A stretch of 64,000 bases of DNA. Source: CAVVMA01 sp963830715 (GTDB lineage: Bacteria > Desulfobacterota > Binatia > Binatales > Binataceae). The position numbers were made by a program, and so were the translations under genes. The stretch is taken from assembly GCA_963830715.1 (NCBI GenBank), contig CAWHNS010000009.1, forward strand, positions 1 to 64,000. The letters run 5' to 3'. Shown here piece after piece: positions 35,529-45,971 of the stretch; positions within the stretch are counted from its first letter, which is position 1, and each line of letters begins with the position of its first letter. The notes beneath the pieces were generated by a model that worked only from the letters and a program-made list of their open reading frames with translations, was not told the DNA's origin and searched no databases.

Positions 35529-38315
35529 ATGTATAAGAACACTCCGAAGGTGGGGATCGGAGTGTTGCTGGCGGGGCTGGTCGCGGCCCTGCTGATAGCC
35601 GCTGAGCCTCCCCCAGGCAGGGAAAACACCGCGAGCGCACGGGTTCTGGGTCAGGCTGGTTACGGCAGTAACGCCGTGGGCGGAGGTCCGCAAGGGCTTT
35701 CCGCACCGCTGTCGCTGGGGCTCGACCGCAGCGCGAGTCCCAATCGCCTCTATATCGCCGACACCAAAAACAATCGCGTGCTCGGATACCGCGACGCGGC
35801 GTCTTTTGCAAACGGCGCCGCGGCCGATCTGGTGATCGGCCAGCAGAACTTCTGCTCCACGGCATGTAATGCCGGGGGCAAGCCGGCGGGGGGAACCTTG
35901 TGCTCGCCCTCGGCAGTAGCGGTGGACAGCGCGGGCAACGTGTACGTCGCGGACGCCGGCAACAATCGATTGTTGGAATATGACAACCCTTTTACGGCCT
36001 TTGCATCCGGCGGGCAGACCGCCGGGTTCGGCGCGAGCCGGGTGTTTGGACAAGCCGATTTCGTTTCGGCGAATTGTAACCGTGCCGGCAGCGGATTGGA
36101 CACGCCAACGGGCGACTCGTTGTGCAACCCATTGGGAGTCGCGATAGATGGGACCGACCGCGTCTACGTGGCCGATTCGAACAATAGCCGCGTCCTTCGT
36201 TTCGATAAGCCGCTCATCGACAACGATGCGAACCTGGTGCATCGGGCAGCCGGACTTTTCCTCAATCATGTGCAATCGGGGCGGAACGCCCGACGCAACC
36301 GGTGTGTGCGTGCCCATCGGCGTCGCAGTCGACGACAGCGGCAATCTTTACGTCGCGGATCAAAACAACAGTCGAGTGCTTGAATACGACCAACCCTCGA
36401 ATAGCGGACAGCCCGCCCATCTCGTATTCGGCCAGACCGACTCGACTTCGATTGGCTCCAGCGGATGCGATGGCGGAAGCGGGAATCCCGACGGCTTGTG
36501 CCTTCCTCAGGGAGTCGCAGTCGACGATAAGGAAAATCTCTACGTTGCCGACAGAGGCAACAGCCGCGTCCTGCGCTACGACAATCCGCTCGCATCTGAG
36601 CAGGGAACGCCGGGAACGCCCGGATCCGCAGGCGATACCACCGCAGACGTGGTCTTTGGCCATCAAGGCAGCTTCTCGGCGACGGCCAGTGACGATGGCG
36701 GCATAAGCGCCGACAGCCTTTCCTTTCCCGCGGGAGTTGCCGTCAACGATACCGGCGACGTGTTTGTCGCTGACACCGGCAACAACCGGGTGCTCGAATA
36801 CGGGCCGACCTGACCCCATCGAGCGCAGCCACGGCCTCGGCTGAGTCATCGCCTTGTCCGGGCGTTGAACGTTCACCACTAGCCGCAACTCCTACTCCGA
36901 AGAAGGCGACTCCCACTCCAACCAAGAAAAAGGCGACTCCTACTCCAACCAAGAAAAAGCCGACTCCTACTCCAACCAAGAAGGACCCGACTCCTACCCC
37001 GACCAAAAAGAAGGCGACTCCCACTCCAACCAAGAAGAAGGCGACTCCCACTCCAACCAAGAAGAAGCCTACTCCTACTCCAACCAAGAAGAAGCCTACT
37101 CCTACGCCGACCAGGAAGCCGACCCCGACCCCCACGCCCGGCGCGCCGGAATTTTCGCCCAACCGCCTGGAGTTCTTTGGCGTACCGGTAGGCACCACTT
37201 CCAACCCGCAGACGATTACGCTGATCAATGAACAGGCCATGCCGCTGACCGTCAGCTCAATCCCGATCACGGTCACGCAGAATCAGTCCGGCGCGGATCT
37301 CGAATTCAGCGAGACCGATACATGCGGCATCAATCCTTCGCCGGCGCCCAACCCGACTCCCACTCCGATGGTTCCGCTGCCACCGTTCAAAAATTGCGTG
37401 ATCTCGATCACATTCAATCCCACAGCCGGTTTGGGCCAGTTTGCGGCCCTCACTATCACCAGCGACTATCCGGGCCTGCAGCCGGCCGTGGAGTTGATCG
37501 GCTATGCACCCGCGACGCCGGCGCCGCCTACTCCGACACCGACCCCCGGCGGCGTATCATTGATTCCGGCGCCGCGGCTGGTTCCTGGCAACGTCCCGTT
37601 CGGTCCCGTGCTGATTGGAGCGAGCAGCTCGCCGCAGACCATCACGTTGACCAACGTCTCGAACACCGACACGCTCAACATCACCGGCTACAATGTCGTG
37701 CCCGCCAGCGGCCCCTTCGCGGCCATTTCACCGGCGCCGCCTACGGACTGCGCGGGCGCAATGGTTCCTCCGGAAGGACAATGCACCGTGACGCTGCAGT
37801 TTTCGCCGCTGGGACCCGGCTCGCAGATTGGAAGCCTGAGCTTCAGCGACAACGCGGCCAGCGGCCCTTTTCATCCACAGACCGTGGGTCTGTCCGGATT
37901 CGGGGTGTTCTTCGCCCCGCCGACTCCTACCCCCGCTCCGGGAGAGCTGCCCCCGCCACCGTCGATAATCCCACTGAGTATCAACTTCGGGCCTGTGCTG
38001 GTGGGAAACACCAGTCCGGCCGTAAACATCACGGTAGTCAACAACTCAAATTTCTTCCCGCTGATCTTTCCCTCCACCGGCGATGTCACTGTCACTGGCG
38101 CGTTTGCCACGACGGTCGATACCTGCGCCGGCGTTGATCTTCCGCCCTTCCAGACATGTACCGTCGGCGTGACGTTCTCGCCTACGACCAACGGTGGTCA
38201 AGCCGGCAATCTCAAATTCAGCGACAACGCCTTGAACAGCGTGCTGGGCGGGCAGACGGTGACGCTGTACGGCTCCGGATTTACACCCGTGCCGACTCCG
38301 GCTTCTACGCCCTAA
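35529..38315 (+). pseudogene. Secreted NHL-repeat/Pro-Thr linker/choice-of-anchor-D protein, two frame breaks
   Basis: The gene starts with a signal-like segment (VGIGVLLAGLVAALLIAA). NHL-type propeller repeats follow (VYVADAGNNRLLEYD, VYVADSNNSRVLRFD, DVFVADTGNNRVLEYG). The frame jumps at about 36245, where removing one C gives LVIGQPDF, matching the LVIGQQNF of an earlier repeat. At about 36811 a TGA stop would end the protein, but one missing base joins it to a TPTPTKKK repeat linker and to anchor-D domains (FGPVLIGASSSPQTITLTNV and later FGPVLVGNTSPAVNI). Total about 930 residues. The C-terminal frame has no start before 37239, supporting one gene. Role unknown: adhesion or envelope. Confidence 0.72.
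36888..37137 (+). repeat. 27-base coding repeats (TPTPTKKKA linker)
   Basis: About nine imperfect copies of a 27-base unit (ACTCCTACTCCAACCAAGAA plus a short lysine/alanine end) encode the linker TPTPTKKK. The unit is coding, not a spacer array: there is no unique spacer and the copies abut. Long Lys-Thr-Pro stretches may be a flexible, possibly glycosylated spacer between the NHL and anchor-D domains. Confidence 0.8.
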
Positions 38316-38380
38316 GACCGAGCCGAGCAACGGTGGCGCTGTAGGGCGCCGGATTCCCGCGCCCCCCGACCCGTCAGTCT

Positions 38381-39607
38381 TCAGAAGGCCCACGTGCCGC
38401 GCACGAAACTGGCTGCGAAAAGCGCCATCGAGAGCAGCGACCAAAACGTGATTATCGCGTAGCACACGCGGTTGCGGGCAAGCCGCGCGAGCAGAATGAA
38501 CATCGGGAAGAGTCCCAGCACGTATCGCGGCGCACTCAAGTCCCAGGTCAGGCCGGCGACCAACAGCCAGTTCGAGACCATCCACACGCTGTACGACGGC
38601 CTCATCAGGAAGATCGATCCGAGCACGGCCCCAAGCCCAATCCCCAGATAGAGGCCGACCTGCAGCGTCAGCATCTGGGCGTCATATGGCGTCCGCACCT
38701 TGAAAGCGCCCGGCATCTCTTTGAAGATTTCCCACGGCCAGGTAAGCGACTGGCTCCAGTGCGACAACTCGTACTGCCTGAAGGTGAAAGGGTCGCCGGT
38801 CACCACGTAGTTGAGCATCAGGTACGCGCCGAAGCCCGAAGGGATGATGCCGATCCAGAGCCACTCCCATCGCCATCTCCGCTCTGACCACATCCGATGG
38901 AGCACCTCCGCGCCCAGGGCGGGCGCCAGGAGCACGCCGTTCATGCGCGCCAGGCTCGCGAGCGCGCCCAGCACGGACGCGGAGAACCATCGATCGCGCC
39001 GCGCCGCCAGAAACGAAGTGATGACCAGCGCGAGAAAAAGGCTCTCCGTGTAGCCGATATGGAGAAAATAGGCGGTAGGAAAAATGAACAGGAACCATGC
39101 GGCCTGATAGGCGACCGATTCCGGATAGTCGAGCGCGGCCAGGCGCGCGAGCGCCACGCCCGCGGCGATCGAGGCCGCTCCCGACACGATGAAGGCGCTT
39201 ATCAGAGGGTCGCGAATGATCCAGGTGACTGCTCGAATCATCCAGGGAAAGAGCGGAAAAAAGACGATGAAGAGCCGTTGGTCGCCGGCGCCCCGGTAGC
39301 CGTTCATCGCGATGTCGATATAGTGCGGAGCGTCCCACACGTTCCAGATCGCGAGCGCGTTGAGCAGATTTCCGACTCGCGCGTTGACTCCGATCTCGAA
39401 CGCGAACGCGCCGAACGCAAGCGTCAGCACCTCGGTCACGAGCGCCAAGCCGATCACGTTCCAGTCGGTCCGGCTCAGAAGGGGCATAGGCGCAGCACGC
39501 TCTTGCTGCGCTTGATGCGGCGGAGACGGGGAAGTCGAGCCCGGGGCGTCAGCCGCAATCGGCTCGTGCTCGGCTTTCGCCTCGGCAAGCGGCTCCGAAT
39601 CGTCCAT
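38381..39607 (-). CDS. PIG-V-like mannosyltransferase (GT-C membrane protein)
   Basis: 408 residues. An N-terminal acidic, Pro-rich 45-residue stretch is followed by about nine transmembrane helices. The motif WDAPHYIDIAMNGY (Asp in the first loop), IVFFPLFPWMIR and YFLHIGYTESLFL are those of PIG-V-type dolichol/polyprenol-phosphate mannosyltransferases. It probably transfers a sugar to a lipid or protein in the envelope. An alternative start in the same frame lies at residue 41 (MPLLSRTDW). Confidence 0.8.
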   Translation of the reverse strand: MDDSEPLAEAKAEHEPIAADAPGSTSPSPPHQAQQERAAPMPLLSRTDWNVIGLALVTEVLTLAFGAFAFEIGVNARVGNLLNALAIWNVWDAPHYIDIAMNGYRGAGDQRLFIVFFPLFPWMIRAVTWIIRDPLISAFIVSGAASIAAGVALARLAALDYPESVAYQAAWFLFIFPTAYFLHIGYTESLFLALVITSFLAARRDRWFSASVLGALASLARMNGVLLAPALGAEVLHRMWSERRWRWEWLWIGIIPSGFGAYLMLNYVVTGDPFTFRQYELSHWSQSLTWPWEIFKEMPGAFKVRTPYDAQMLTLQVGLYLGIGLGAVLGSIFLMRPSYSVWMVSNWLLVAGLTWDLSAPRYVLGLFPMFILLARLARNRVCYAIITFWSLLSMALFAASFVRGTWAF

Positions 39608-39834
39608 TGGCTCGAGCTCGGGAGCAGGCGCCGGCGATTTTAGCCTCGCCCGTCGCTAGTTCCACTCGCAGGCTACAATAGGCCAACTCCAGAACCATTC
39701 AAGCCGAGAGCGCACGGGCGCAATACCGATCGTCGGTGCAAAGAGGAGGCTGACCGGGATCGCAGAGACAGAAATGACCGGCGAGAGGCCGGTTCCGCTT
39801 TAAGACTGCTTCGCGAGAAGACTGAAGGAAGGCT

Positions 39835-39861
39835 GGGGGATCAGGTGCGGACCGATCCCCC
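39835..39861 (-). terminator. Hairpin terminator candidate after the nuclease gene
   Basis: GGGGGATC and GATCCCCC form a perfect 8-bp stem with an 11-base loop, about 30 bases downstream of the stop of the minus-strand nuclease gene. A pyrimidine-rich stretch follows on that strand but no strong T-run. Confidence 0.4.
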
Positions 39862-39889
39862 GCCAACGCCCGCTACGCCACCACCCCAC

Positions 39890-40999
39890 TCACCTCGCAT
39901 CCTGCTGCAACACCCTCGCGATCCCTGGAAGTCGCGGGCCAAACACTTTCTTGAAGCGCAACAGCCGGTCGATCGCCCATCTGAGGACCGCGTCGAGCGC
40001 CCCGTTGGGATCATCGATTTTGCCGGCCAGATAGGTCCCCACGCTGCACGCGCGGCGGCTCTCGGCCGCGTCCCATTCCAGCTTCTCGCCGAAGTCCTTC
40101 TCGATTCCGGTGGTATGTTGGCGCAACTGGTCGAAGATCTGGCGGTTCAGGTCCCGATTGCCGACGTCGATATACAGCTCCGTCCTGACCCGACCGCCGC
40201 CGGAGAACCAGATCGAATAGACGATGCCGCTGGTGCCCGAGGCGAATGAATACCAGTTCTGCGGCTGGCCCATTTTGGCGTTGGTGAAACGATACTTCTC
40301 GCGCAACTCGTCCACCAGCCGCTGGAAGAACTGGCGGTACACTTCCTGATGGTCGGCGTCGGCCGCAGGTTTCGTGTCGCTTCCACTCGCCGCCGACGCT
40401 TCGGAGGCTTGCGCCTGCGCGATGCCGTTGCCGCTCGCGGGGCCATTGCCGTTCGCAGGGCCATTGCCGTTCGCAGCGCCGTTGCCGCTGGAGACGCCGG
40501 CGGAAGGGGAGGAAGCCGGCTGGATCGTCACCGTATGCCGGTTGGGGGCGGCCCTGACATGGAACTCGACGGCCGCCTTGGAGTCGTCGATTCTGAATAC
40601 GTCGAAGCCGAGCGCGTAGAACTCGGCGGCGTGGGAGCCGCGCCGGTTGAGCCATTCCATCGCGAGCCGATGGGTCTCGCGAAAGTCGGGGCTGATCCAT
40701 ACCACCACGCGCGCATCCTGCCCGCTGGCGAAGCTGATGATCTGGCCGAGGTGGGAATCGTCGGTAGGGTCGAACTGATTCTCGATAATCACGGTCCGGT
40801 CGCGGCCGGTGTCGCGCGCGATGATGTCGGCGGTGGCGCTGCCGGGGGCGCCGTTGCGACTGACGAGTTCCAGGTCCATCCCCAGCGTCGCTCCGAGGGC
40901 GTCGAGGTGATCGGCGAGCCAGCCCGTAAGCGCGCCTTTCTCGCCGCCTGCCAGTGTGCGAGGATCGACCTTGGTGAGTGTGCCGAATTCGAGCTTCAT
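39890..40999 (-). CDS. Orphan nuclease-like protein: PD-(D/E)XK-type N-terminus, DUF4268-type C-terminus
   Basis: 369 residues. The N-terminal 160 residues have TADIIARDTGRDRTVIIENQ followed by DDSHLGQIISFASG. The spacing Asp...Glu-x-Gln resembles the catalytic core of PD-(D/E)XK nucleases. A low-complexity linker (NGNGPANGNGPASGNG) joins it to a C-terminal domain (EVYRQFFQRLVDELREKY, YIDVGNRDLNRQIFDQL) similar to DUF4268. Target and role are unknown; defence against foreign DNA is a reasonable guess. A palindrome lies 30-61 bases upstream of its ATG. No methyltransferase gene lies beside it. Confidence 0.68.
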   Translation of the reverse strand: MKLEFGTLTKVDPRTLAGGEKGALTGWLADHLDALGATLGMDLELVSRNGAPGSATADIIARDTGRDRTVIIENQFDPTDDSHLGQIISFASGQDARVVVWISPDFRETHRLAMEWLNRRGSHAAEFYALGFDVFRIDDSKAAVEFHVRAAPNRHTVTIQPASSPSAGVSSGNGAANGNGPANGNGPASGNGIAQAQASEASAASGSDTKPAADADHQEVYRQFFQRLVDELREKYRFTNAKMGQPQNWYSFASGTSGIVYSIWFSGGGRVRTELYIDVGNRDLNRQIFDQLRQHTTGIEKDFGEKLEWDAAESRRACSVGTYLAGKIDDPNGALDAVLRWAIDRLLRFKKVFGPRLPGIARVLQQDAR

Positions 41000-41028
41000 A
41001 GTCGTGTCCTTCTCCAGCAGGCCATCTT

Positions 41029-41060
41029 AACCAATAGTATAGATTTTTCTACTATTGGTT
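41029..41060. promoter_or_regulatory. 11-bp inverted repeat upstream of the nuclease-like gene
   Basis: AACCAATAGTA and TACTATTGGTT form a perfect 11-bp palindrome with a 10-base AT-rich centre. It is in the 86-base gap between the kinase stop and the nuclease start. The AT-rich sequence is unlike the surroundings, and no T-run follows, so an operator for a regulator is more likely than a terminator. Confidence 0.5.
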
Positions 41061-41085
41061 GCAAGCGGCGGCTTGCGCGCGCCGC

Positions 41086-41727
41086 TCACCGCTTGCGCGG
41101 GACGAAATGCTGAACGCCCTGGCCGGCGGTTTCGATCTCGCGGATCAGCCCCTCCAGATCTTCCGGATCGGCAACGAAGTCGATCTCGCTGGTATCGACC
41201 ACCAGCAGCGGCGCCTCGTCGTAGTAAAAGAAGAAGTCGCGGTAGGCCGCCGATACCCGCTCCAGATACTCGTAGCTGATGTCGCGCTCGAAGTCGCGGT
41301 TGCGCTTGCGAAGACGCTCCGCGAGCACCGACGCGCCCGCCCGGATGTGGACCACCAGGTCCGGCTTCCGCATCGTGGCGTCCAGCAGCGGATAGACCTG
41401 CTCGTAGAGCGCGAGCTCGTCGGGCGCGAGCGTCAGGCGCGCGAAAATCCGGTCCTTGGCGAACAGGTAGTCGGCGACTGTCGCCTGGCTGAAGAGATCC
41501 TGCTGGGCAAGCTGGCGCTGTTGATGGTAGCGGGTCAACAAAAAGTAGAGTTGCAGCGGAAAGGCGTATTTGTCGGGATCCCGGTAGAAGCGCGCCAGGA
41601 ACGGGTTGCCGGCGGCTTCCTCCAGAACCAGCCGGGCGTTGAGCCGCGCCGCCAGCGCGTGCGCCAGGCTGGTCTTGCCGACCCCGATCGGCCCCTCCAC
41701 CGCGATATAGCCGCCCCGCCGCTGCAT
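41086..41727 (-). CDS. Deoxynucleoside kinase-like protein
   Basis: 213 residues. The start GGYIAVEGPIGVGKTSLAHAL is the P-loop of the dNK family, and KDRIFARLTLAPDELALYEQVY and VVHIRAGASVLAERLRKRNRDFE are typical substrate and lid segments. It would phosphorylate deoxyadenosine/deoxyguanosine in salvage. It follows the TPR lipoprotein gene by about 20 bases on the same strand. Confidence 0.87.
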   Translation of the reverse strand: MQRRGGYIAVEGPIGVGKTSLAHALAARLNARLVLEEAAGNPFLARFYRDPDKYAFPLQLYFLLTRYHQQRQLAQQDLFSQATVADYLFAKDRIFARLTLAPDELALYEQVYPLLDATMRKPDLVVHIRAGASVLAERLRKRNRDFERDISYEYLERVSAAYRDFFFYYDEAPLLVVDTSEIDFVADPEDLEGLIREIETAGQGVQHFVPRKR

Positions 41728-41746
41728 CGCGCCGCCCGCGCCCGGA

Positions 41747-42607
41747 TCAGTGATGCTTCGCCCTGGCCCGGAGTTTCTTCACCTCCGCGTCGGGAGCGCC
41801 CCCGCGCTCCATCAGGTCGGCGGCCGTATCGTAATCGGGCGGCGTGCGCGAGAGGTATACCTGCGCGAGCTCGACGTTCGCGGTCTTGTTGTCCGGGTCG
41901 ACGGTCAGGACGTCGTTGAGCAGCTTGAACGTCCGATCGGGAGATCCTGAAGCCTTGGCGGCCTGATTGGCGGCGTGCAAAATGCCGTCCGCGGCGGGCT
42001 CGAGTCGGGTCTTACCGCTGGCCTCCGCCACCAGCATGTAGGCCCGGATCGCCGAATCGTAGGCCTTGAGCGCGTCGTCATACTTCTGCTGCGCGGCCAG
42101 CGCGTCCCCCTGCTGCCCGATCATCGGTGCGGCCTTCGCCAGGCCGTCGATCGCCTTTTGGCGGACCTCCTTCGAACGGGTCTCCTTGATGGCGTCTTTC
42201 AGGGCGCTCAGACCCTCGTCGAGCTTGCCGGCCTTGATATCGCCGATGGCCTCATCGATCGAGTCCTCGGTCTGCTTGAGCTGGCGATAGTAACGGGCCT
42301 TGGCGAGCAGCTTGGTGTCGGTCGGATCGAGCCGCGAGGCGGCGTCGTATTCCTGGGCGGCGCCGTCCTCGTCGCCAAGGTATTCGTCGATATGGGCCAG
42401 CGACTTGTGCGCGTCGAGCAGGTTGGGGTCGGCCTTGACCGCCTCCTGAAGTTCCTTTTGCGCACCCTTGAAATCGCGCTTCTCGAACAGGTCCTCGGCG
42501 GCATAAAGATGGCGTTTGCCCTCGGACTGACATCCACCGATGACAACAGGTGCGGCTATGGACATGAGGGCGACAAGAATCAAGGCGCGCGGCATTCCCG
42601 TCCGCAT
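41747..42607 (-). CDS. TPR-repeat lipoprotein
   Basis: 286 residues. A lipoprotein signal (ALILVALMSIAAPVVIGGC) ends at the lipobox Cys, followed by several TPR helices (EGKRHLYAAEDLFEKRDFKGAQKEL, AQEYDAASRLDPTDTKLLAKARYY, YDDALKAYDSAIRAYM). It is probably an outer-membrane anchored scaffold. The chosen ATG at 42607 gives a proper lipoprotein signal; longer in-frame starts do not. Confidence 0.8.
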   Translation of the reverse strand: MRTGMPRALILVALMSIAAPVVIGGCQSEGKRHLYAAEDLFEKRDFKGAQKELQEAVKADPNLLDAHKSLAHIDEYLGDEDGAAQEYDAASRLDPTDTKLLAKARYYRQLKQTEDSIDEAIGDIKAGKLDEGLSALKDAIKETRSKEVRQKAIDGLAKAAPMIGQQGDALAAQQKYDDALKAYDSAIRAYMLVAEASGKTRLEPAADGILHAANQAAKASGSPDRTFKLLNDVLTVDPDNKTANVELAQVYLSRTPPDYDTAADLMERGGAPDAEVKKLRARAKHH

Positions 42608-42756
42608 CGAATTAGGTTTCCTTTGCCGGCCGTGGCATGAACAGAGTTCGGCGAATTGGCTGTGAGTGTCGAGGATATGCGCCGGAGTTGTCAAGGCGGC
42701 GCCGCGACGATCTTCGAATGTCAAGGATCGCTCTCGTACTTGGTGCAGACCCTTCT

Positions 42757-44829
42757 TTACGCCTTCGCCATCGAGGCACGGGACGGCGCGGATTCAACAG
42801 CCGGCTCAACGGCGGGCTGGATCGGACCCGCCCGCAGCGCGGGGGTGGTATTGGGTACCAGCCGGATGCTCGGCTCGCGTTTGAGCGAGTCGAGCAGCCG
42901 GCGCGAGATCTCGTCGGTAATCTGGGCCCGCATCCGAACGTCCACCGGATAGCGGACGCTCAGCCGGATCGCATCGCTGCCGATGCTGAGCCGGCTCTGC
43001 GGACGCGGCGGCTCCAGCCGCAAATGGAAGCGCCGTTCCATCTCGCGCGACCCGCTGCGCGCCGCGTCGCGATAGCGGGAGAAAACCTCCTCGACCGCTC
43101 CGACCAGCTTTTTCTCGGCCAGCGCATAATCGCAATCGGGCGAGACCGTCAACTCCAGTTCGTCCCAGCCAAGGCTGGTGCCGTACGCGCGATTCGCGAA
43201 CTTCTCGCGGAACACGACCGAGTTGGGCATCACCAGTAACCGTCCGGTCGGCTCGCGCTCGGCGCCTTCGCCGCCGAGCTCCATCATGGTGAGCTTGGTG
43301 AGCCCTATATCGATAACTTCCCCGCGCACGCCCTGCAGCTCAACCCAATCCCCGACCTTTATCCCGAAGCGGCCGCCGATACGGAAGTATCCCGCGATCG
43401 ACAGGATCACGTCCTGCAGCGCGACCGCGATACCGGCGGTGCCCAGTCCGATCACGGTGGCGAGCGAACCGACCGCGCTCACGAACTCAAGGGCGAGCAC
43501 GATCGCGATCAGAAGTCCGATCCCGACGTTGCGGAGCTGCAGGACCTGGCTGCGGCGGCGCGCATCTTCCAGGTAACGGAACGCGATCCTGCGCCATGCC
43601 GCGCCGACCGCGAGCAGCAGCCCGATCACGGTCGCGAGGCCGCCGGCGCTGATCGCGAAACGGTAGAGTTCGCCCGAGGCGCGCGTGCGGAGATCGTCCT
43701 GCCATGCGGCGAGATTCGCCTGGTAGCGCCGAAGCAGGGCCGACGCTTCGCGCAGCGGGATCAGCGCTCCAATCACCAGCTTGTGGCGGGCGATCAAAGC
43801 CTCGAAGTCCTTCTTGCGGGATTCGATCGTCGCCGGATTGGTCCCCGATTCTGCCCCTGGCTCGCCAGTACGCGCGCCTGCGCATCAAACGCCGTGACAT
43901 TGGACCGCAGCGCGTCAACCGCATTTTGTACGATGCCGTCGAGCTGTGCGGTGTCCCGGATGCGCCCGGCGATCAGATCGATCTTGCTCCGCAGGGCGAA
44001 CCACGCCTGCGCGTGAGCGACCAGTCCCGAACCGCCGCCTTCGTTGCTGGCTTGGGGCAGCGTCACCGCGGCGCTCCCGCCGGCGGACGTCGTCTCACTC
44101 CCGGCCTGCGGAAGGGTCCGCTCGAGCCCGTCTATCTGGCCGAGCAGCGAGCCGGAGTGATTACCATGACGGGTTTCCTCTGCGGCCTCGAACTGCGCCA
44201 TCGTATCGAGAAATCCGGCGCGCGCCTGGGCCAGCTCGAGTTGGTTTTGGGCGACTGAAAGTTGGTTGACCAGCGAGTCGCGGGCGGCCTGATTGCGCTT
44301 GCGCCTGGGCAGGGCCGCGATCTGCGCCTGGAGCCGATGGACTTGATCGTTCAGGCTGTCGATTTGCGCCTGGATCTCGTTGCGCCGTGCCCTGGATTTT
44401 CTCCGGATGTTCAAGCAGGTCGCTGGAGGCGGCCGCGACACCCTGCGGCTTCACGGTTGCGTTGACGGCTGAGAGCGCGACGGCTTCGGCGCGCGCATAT
44501 TCGAAAACCAGTTTCACGATCTCGGCGCCGCGCGAGCGCCCCTGCGAGACGAACAGCACCTCCGACGGCGTCTGCACGATCTGACTCTCGAGATCGCCGC
44601 CCCGATACCAACCGATCAAGGCATCGATAAGTGAGATGACGGAGCCGGAGCCGGGAATCGGCGGCGCCGGCGATGCGGCCGCTTGCGGCGAGGGCCGCGG
44701 CGAGCTCGGCGGTGCTGACGGCGCCGCGGCCGTCAGAACGGCAATCAGGAGCACGGCGGGAACCGACAGCAGCAGACACGCGGCCGACGCCTTGATTCGC
44801 AGGGCAACGCGGATACAACGGCGCGGCAT
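42757..44829 (-). pseudogene. MscS-type mechanosensitive channel with long periplasmic coiled coil, two frame breaks
   Basis: The N-terminal part has a signal (IKASAACLLLSVPAVLLIAVL), then a coiled-coil region in another frame (RRNEIQAQIDSLNDQVHRLQAQI). The C-terminal part has four transmembrane segments and the channel core (GTAGIAVALQDVILSIAGYFRI and GDWVELQGVRGEVIDIGLTK). Frames change at about 44395 (one extra base) and about 43860 (one missing base). The reading would give about 690 residues. It would be an inner-membrane tension-gated channel. Start ATG 44829 is uncertain since no clear ribosome binding site is seen. Confidence 0.75.
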
Positions 44830-44925
44830 GGACAGATAATACGCTGCGAATCGCCGGGCCAATAGACGATCGGGCCCGGCGATTCGGTTGGCGGAAACGA
44901 AACCGAAATCGGTGTACGTCGAAGT

Positions 44926-45871
44926 CTAGTCGGCGGCCAGAGGCAGCGGGAAGTGCACCCGCTCCTTCTTGACGCTGAGCAACTCGACGCTCGCGCCGCC
45001 GCGGGCGAACGATCCGATGATCTCCTCGACCAGCCACTCGGGCGAGGATGCGCTTGCTGTCAGCCCCAACGATCGCACCCCGTCGAGCATCGCGGGCTGT
45101 ACCTCGGCGATCGAATCGACCAGGTACGCGCGTCCGCCCGCGCATCGCGGCCACCTCGACCATCCGGTTGGCGTTCGAGCTCTGCTTCGATCCAACCACC
45201 AGGATCGCATCTGCGACTTTCGACCAGCTCTTTGACCGCGTTCTGCCGATTCTGGGTGGCGTAGCAGATGTCGTCTGTCTTGGGGGTAGCGAGCGCCGGG
45301 AAAGCGGCGCTTGAGGGTCTCCATGATCTCACGGGTATCGTCCACGCTCAGCGTGGTCTGGCTGGTCGCGGCCACCCGCGACGGATCGGGAACCTCAACC
45401 GCCATCGCCTCTTCGACCGTGCCCACCAGCAGCACCTGCCCGGGAGCCACGCCGAGAGTGCCCTTGACCTCTTCGTGGCCGTTGTGGCCGATCAGAATTA
45501 CGGTGCGGCCCTCCATCGCGTAGCGCTCGACTTCAAGATGGACCTTGGTGACGAGCGGGCAGGTCGCGTCGATCACTCTGCAGCTCGCGCTCGCGCGCGC
45601 GCTCCCATTCGCTGGGCGCCACGCCGTGAGCGCTGAAAATCACCCGCTGTCCCCTTGGAACCTCATCGAGGCTCTCGACGAAAATGGCGCCCTCGGCCTC
45701 CAGCGCCTCGAGCACGAAACGATTGTGGACTATCTGATGGCGGACGTAGAGCGGACGGCCGAACATATGGAGCGCGTTGCGCACGGCCTCGACCGCGCGG
45801 TCCACGCCCGCGCAAAAGCCTCGCGGCTCCGCCAGGATTATCCTCTCGACCTTGATCTCGTTCGCAGTCAT
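44926..45871 (-). pseudogene. ispH: IspH (LytB), 4-hydroxy-3-methylbut-2-enyl diphosphate reductase, four frame breaks
   Basis: The last enzyme of the MEP isoprenoid pathway, an iron-sulfur enzyme with three conserved cysteines: AEPRGFCAGVDRAVEAV, VIDATCPLVTKVH and DDICYATQNRQNAV. All three are visible, but in three different frames, with VVGSKQSSNANRMVEV and a C-terminal GRAYLVDSIAEVQPAM in further changes of frame. Each break, at about 45575, 45290, 45225 and 45145, is fixed by removing one base. Four same-sign lesions within about 430 bases of an essential gene point to sequencing error. Start ATG 45871. Confidence 0.88.
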
Positions 45872-45971
45872 CGCAGGATTGCCTATCGATATTTCAGGGC
45901 CGGAAATTATTCCCGGTCACTATTATGGATTAGCCTGATGGATGGAGAAAGAGTGCTGCGATTCGATCGTC

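Noticed and set aside
36888..37137. Tandem repeats that could suggest a CRISPR array
   Set aside because: The repeats abut without spacers and encode a Pro-Thr-Lys linker in frame with the flanking domains; the 18-base repeats at 60757 are the same kind.
41029..41060. Rho-independent terminator at the 11-bp palindrome
   Set aside because: The stem is AT-rich and there is no T-run after it on either strand, so an operator is more likely.
44926..45871. Programmed frameshifting in ispH
   Set aside because: Four shifts in one gene with no common slippery sequence, and the same kind of indel in unrelated genes, fit sequence error better.
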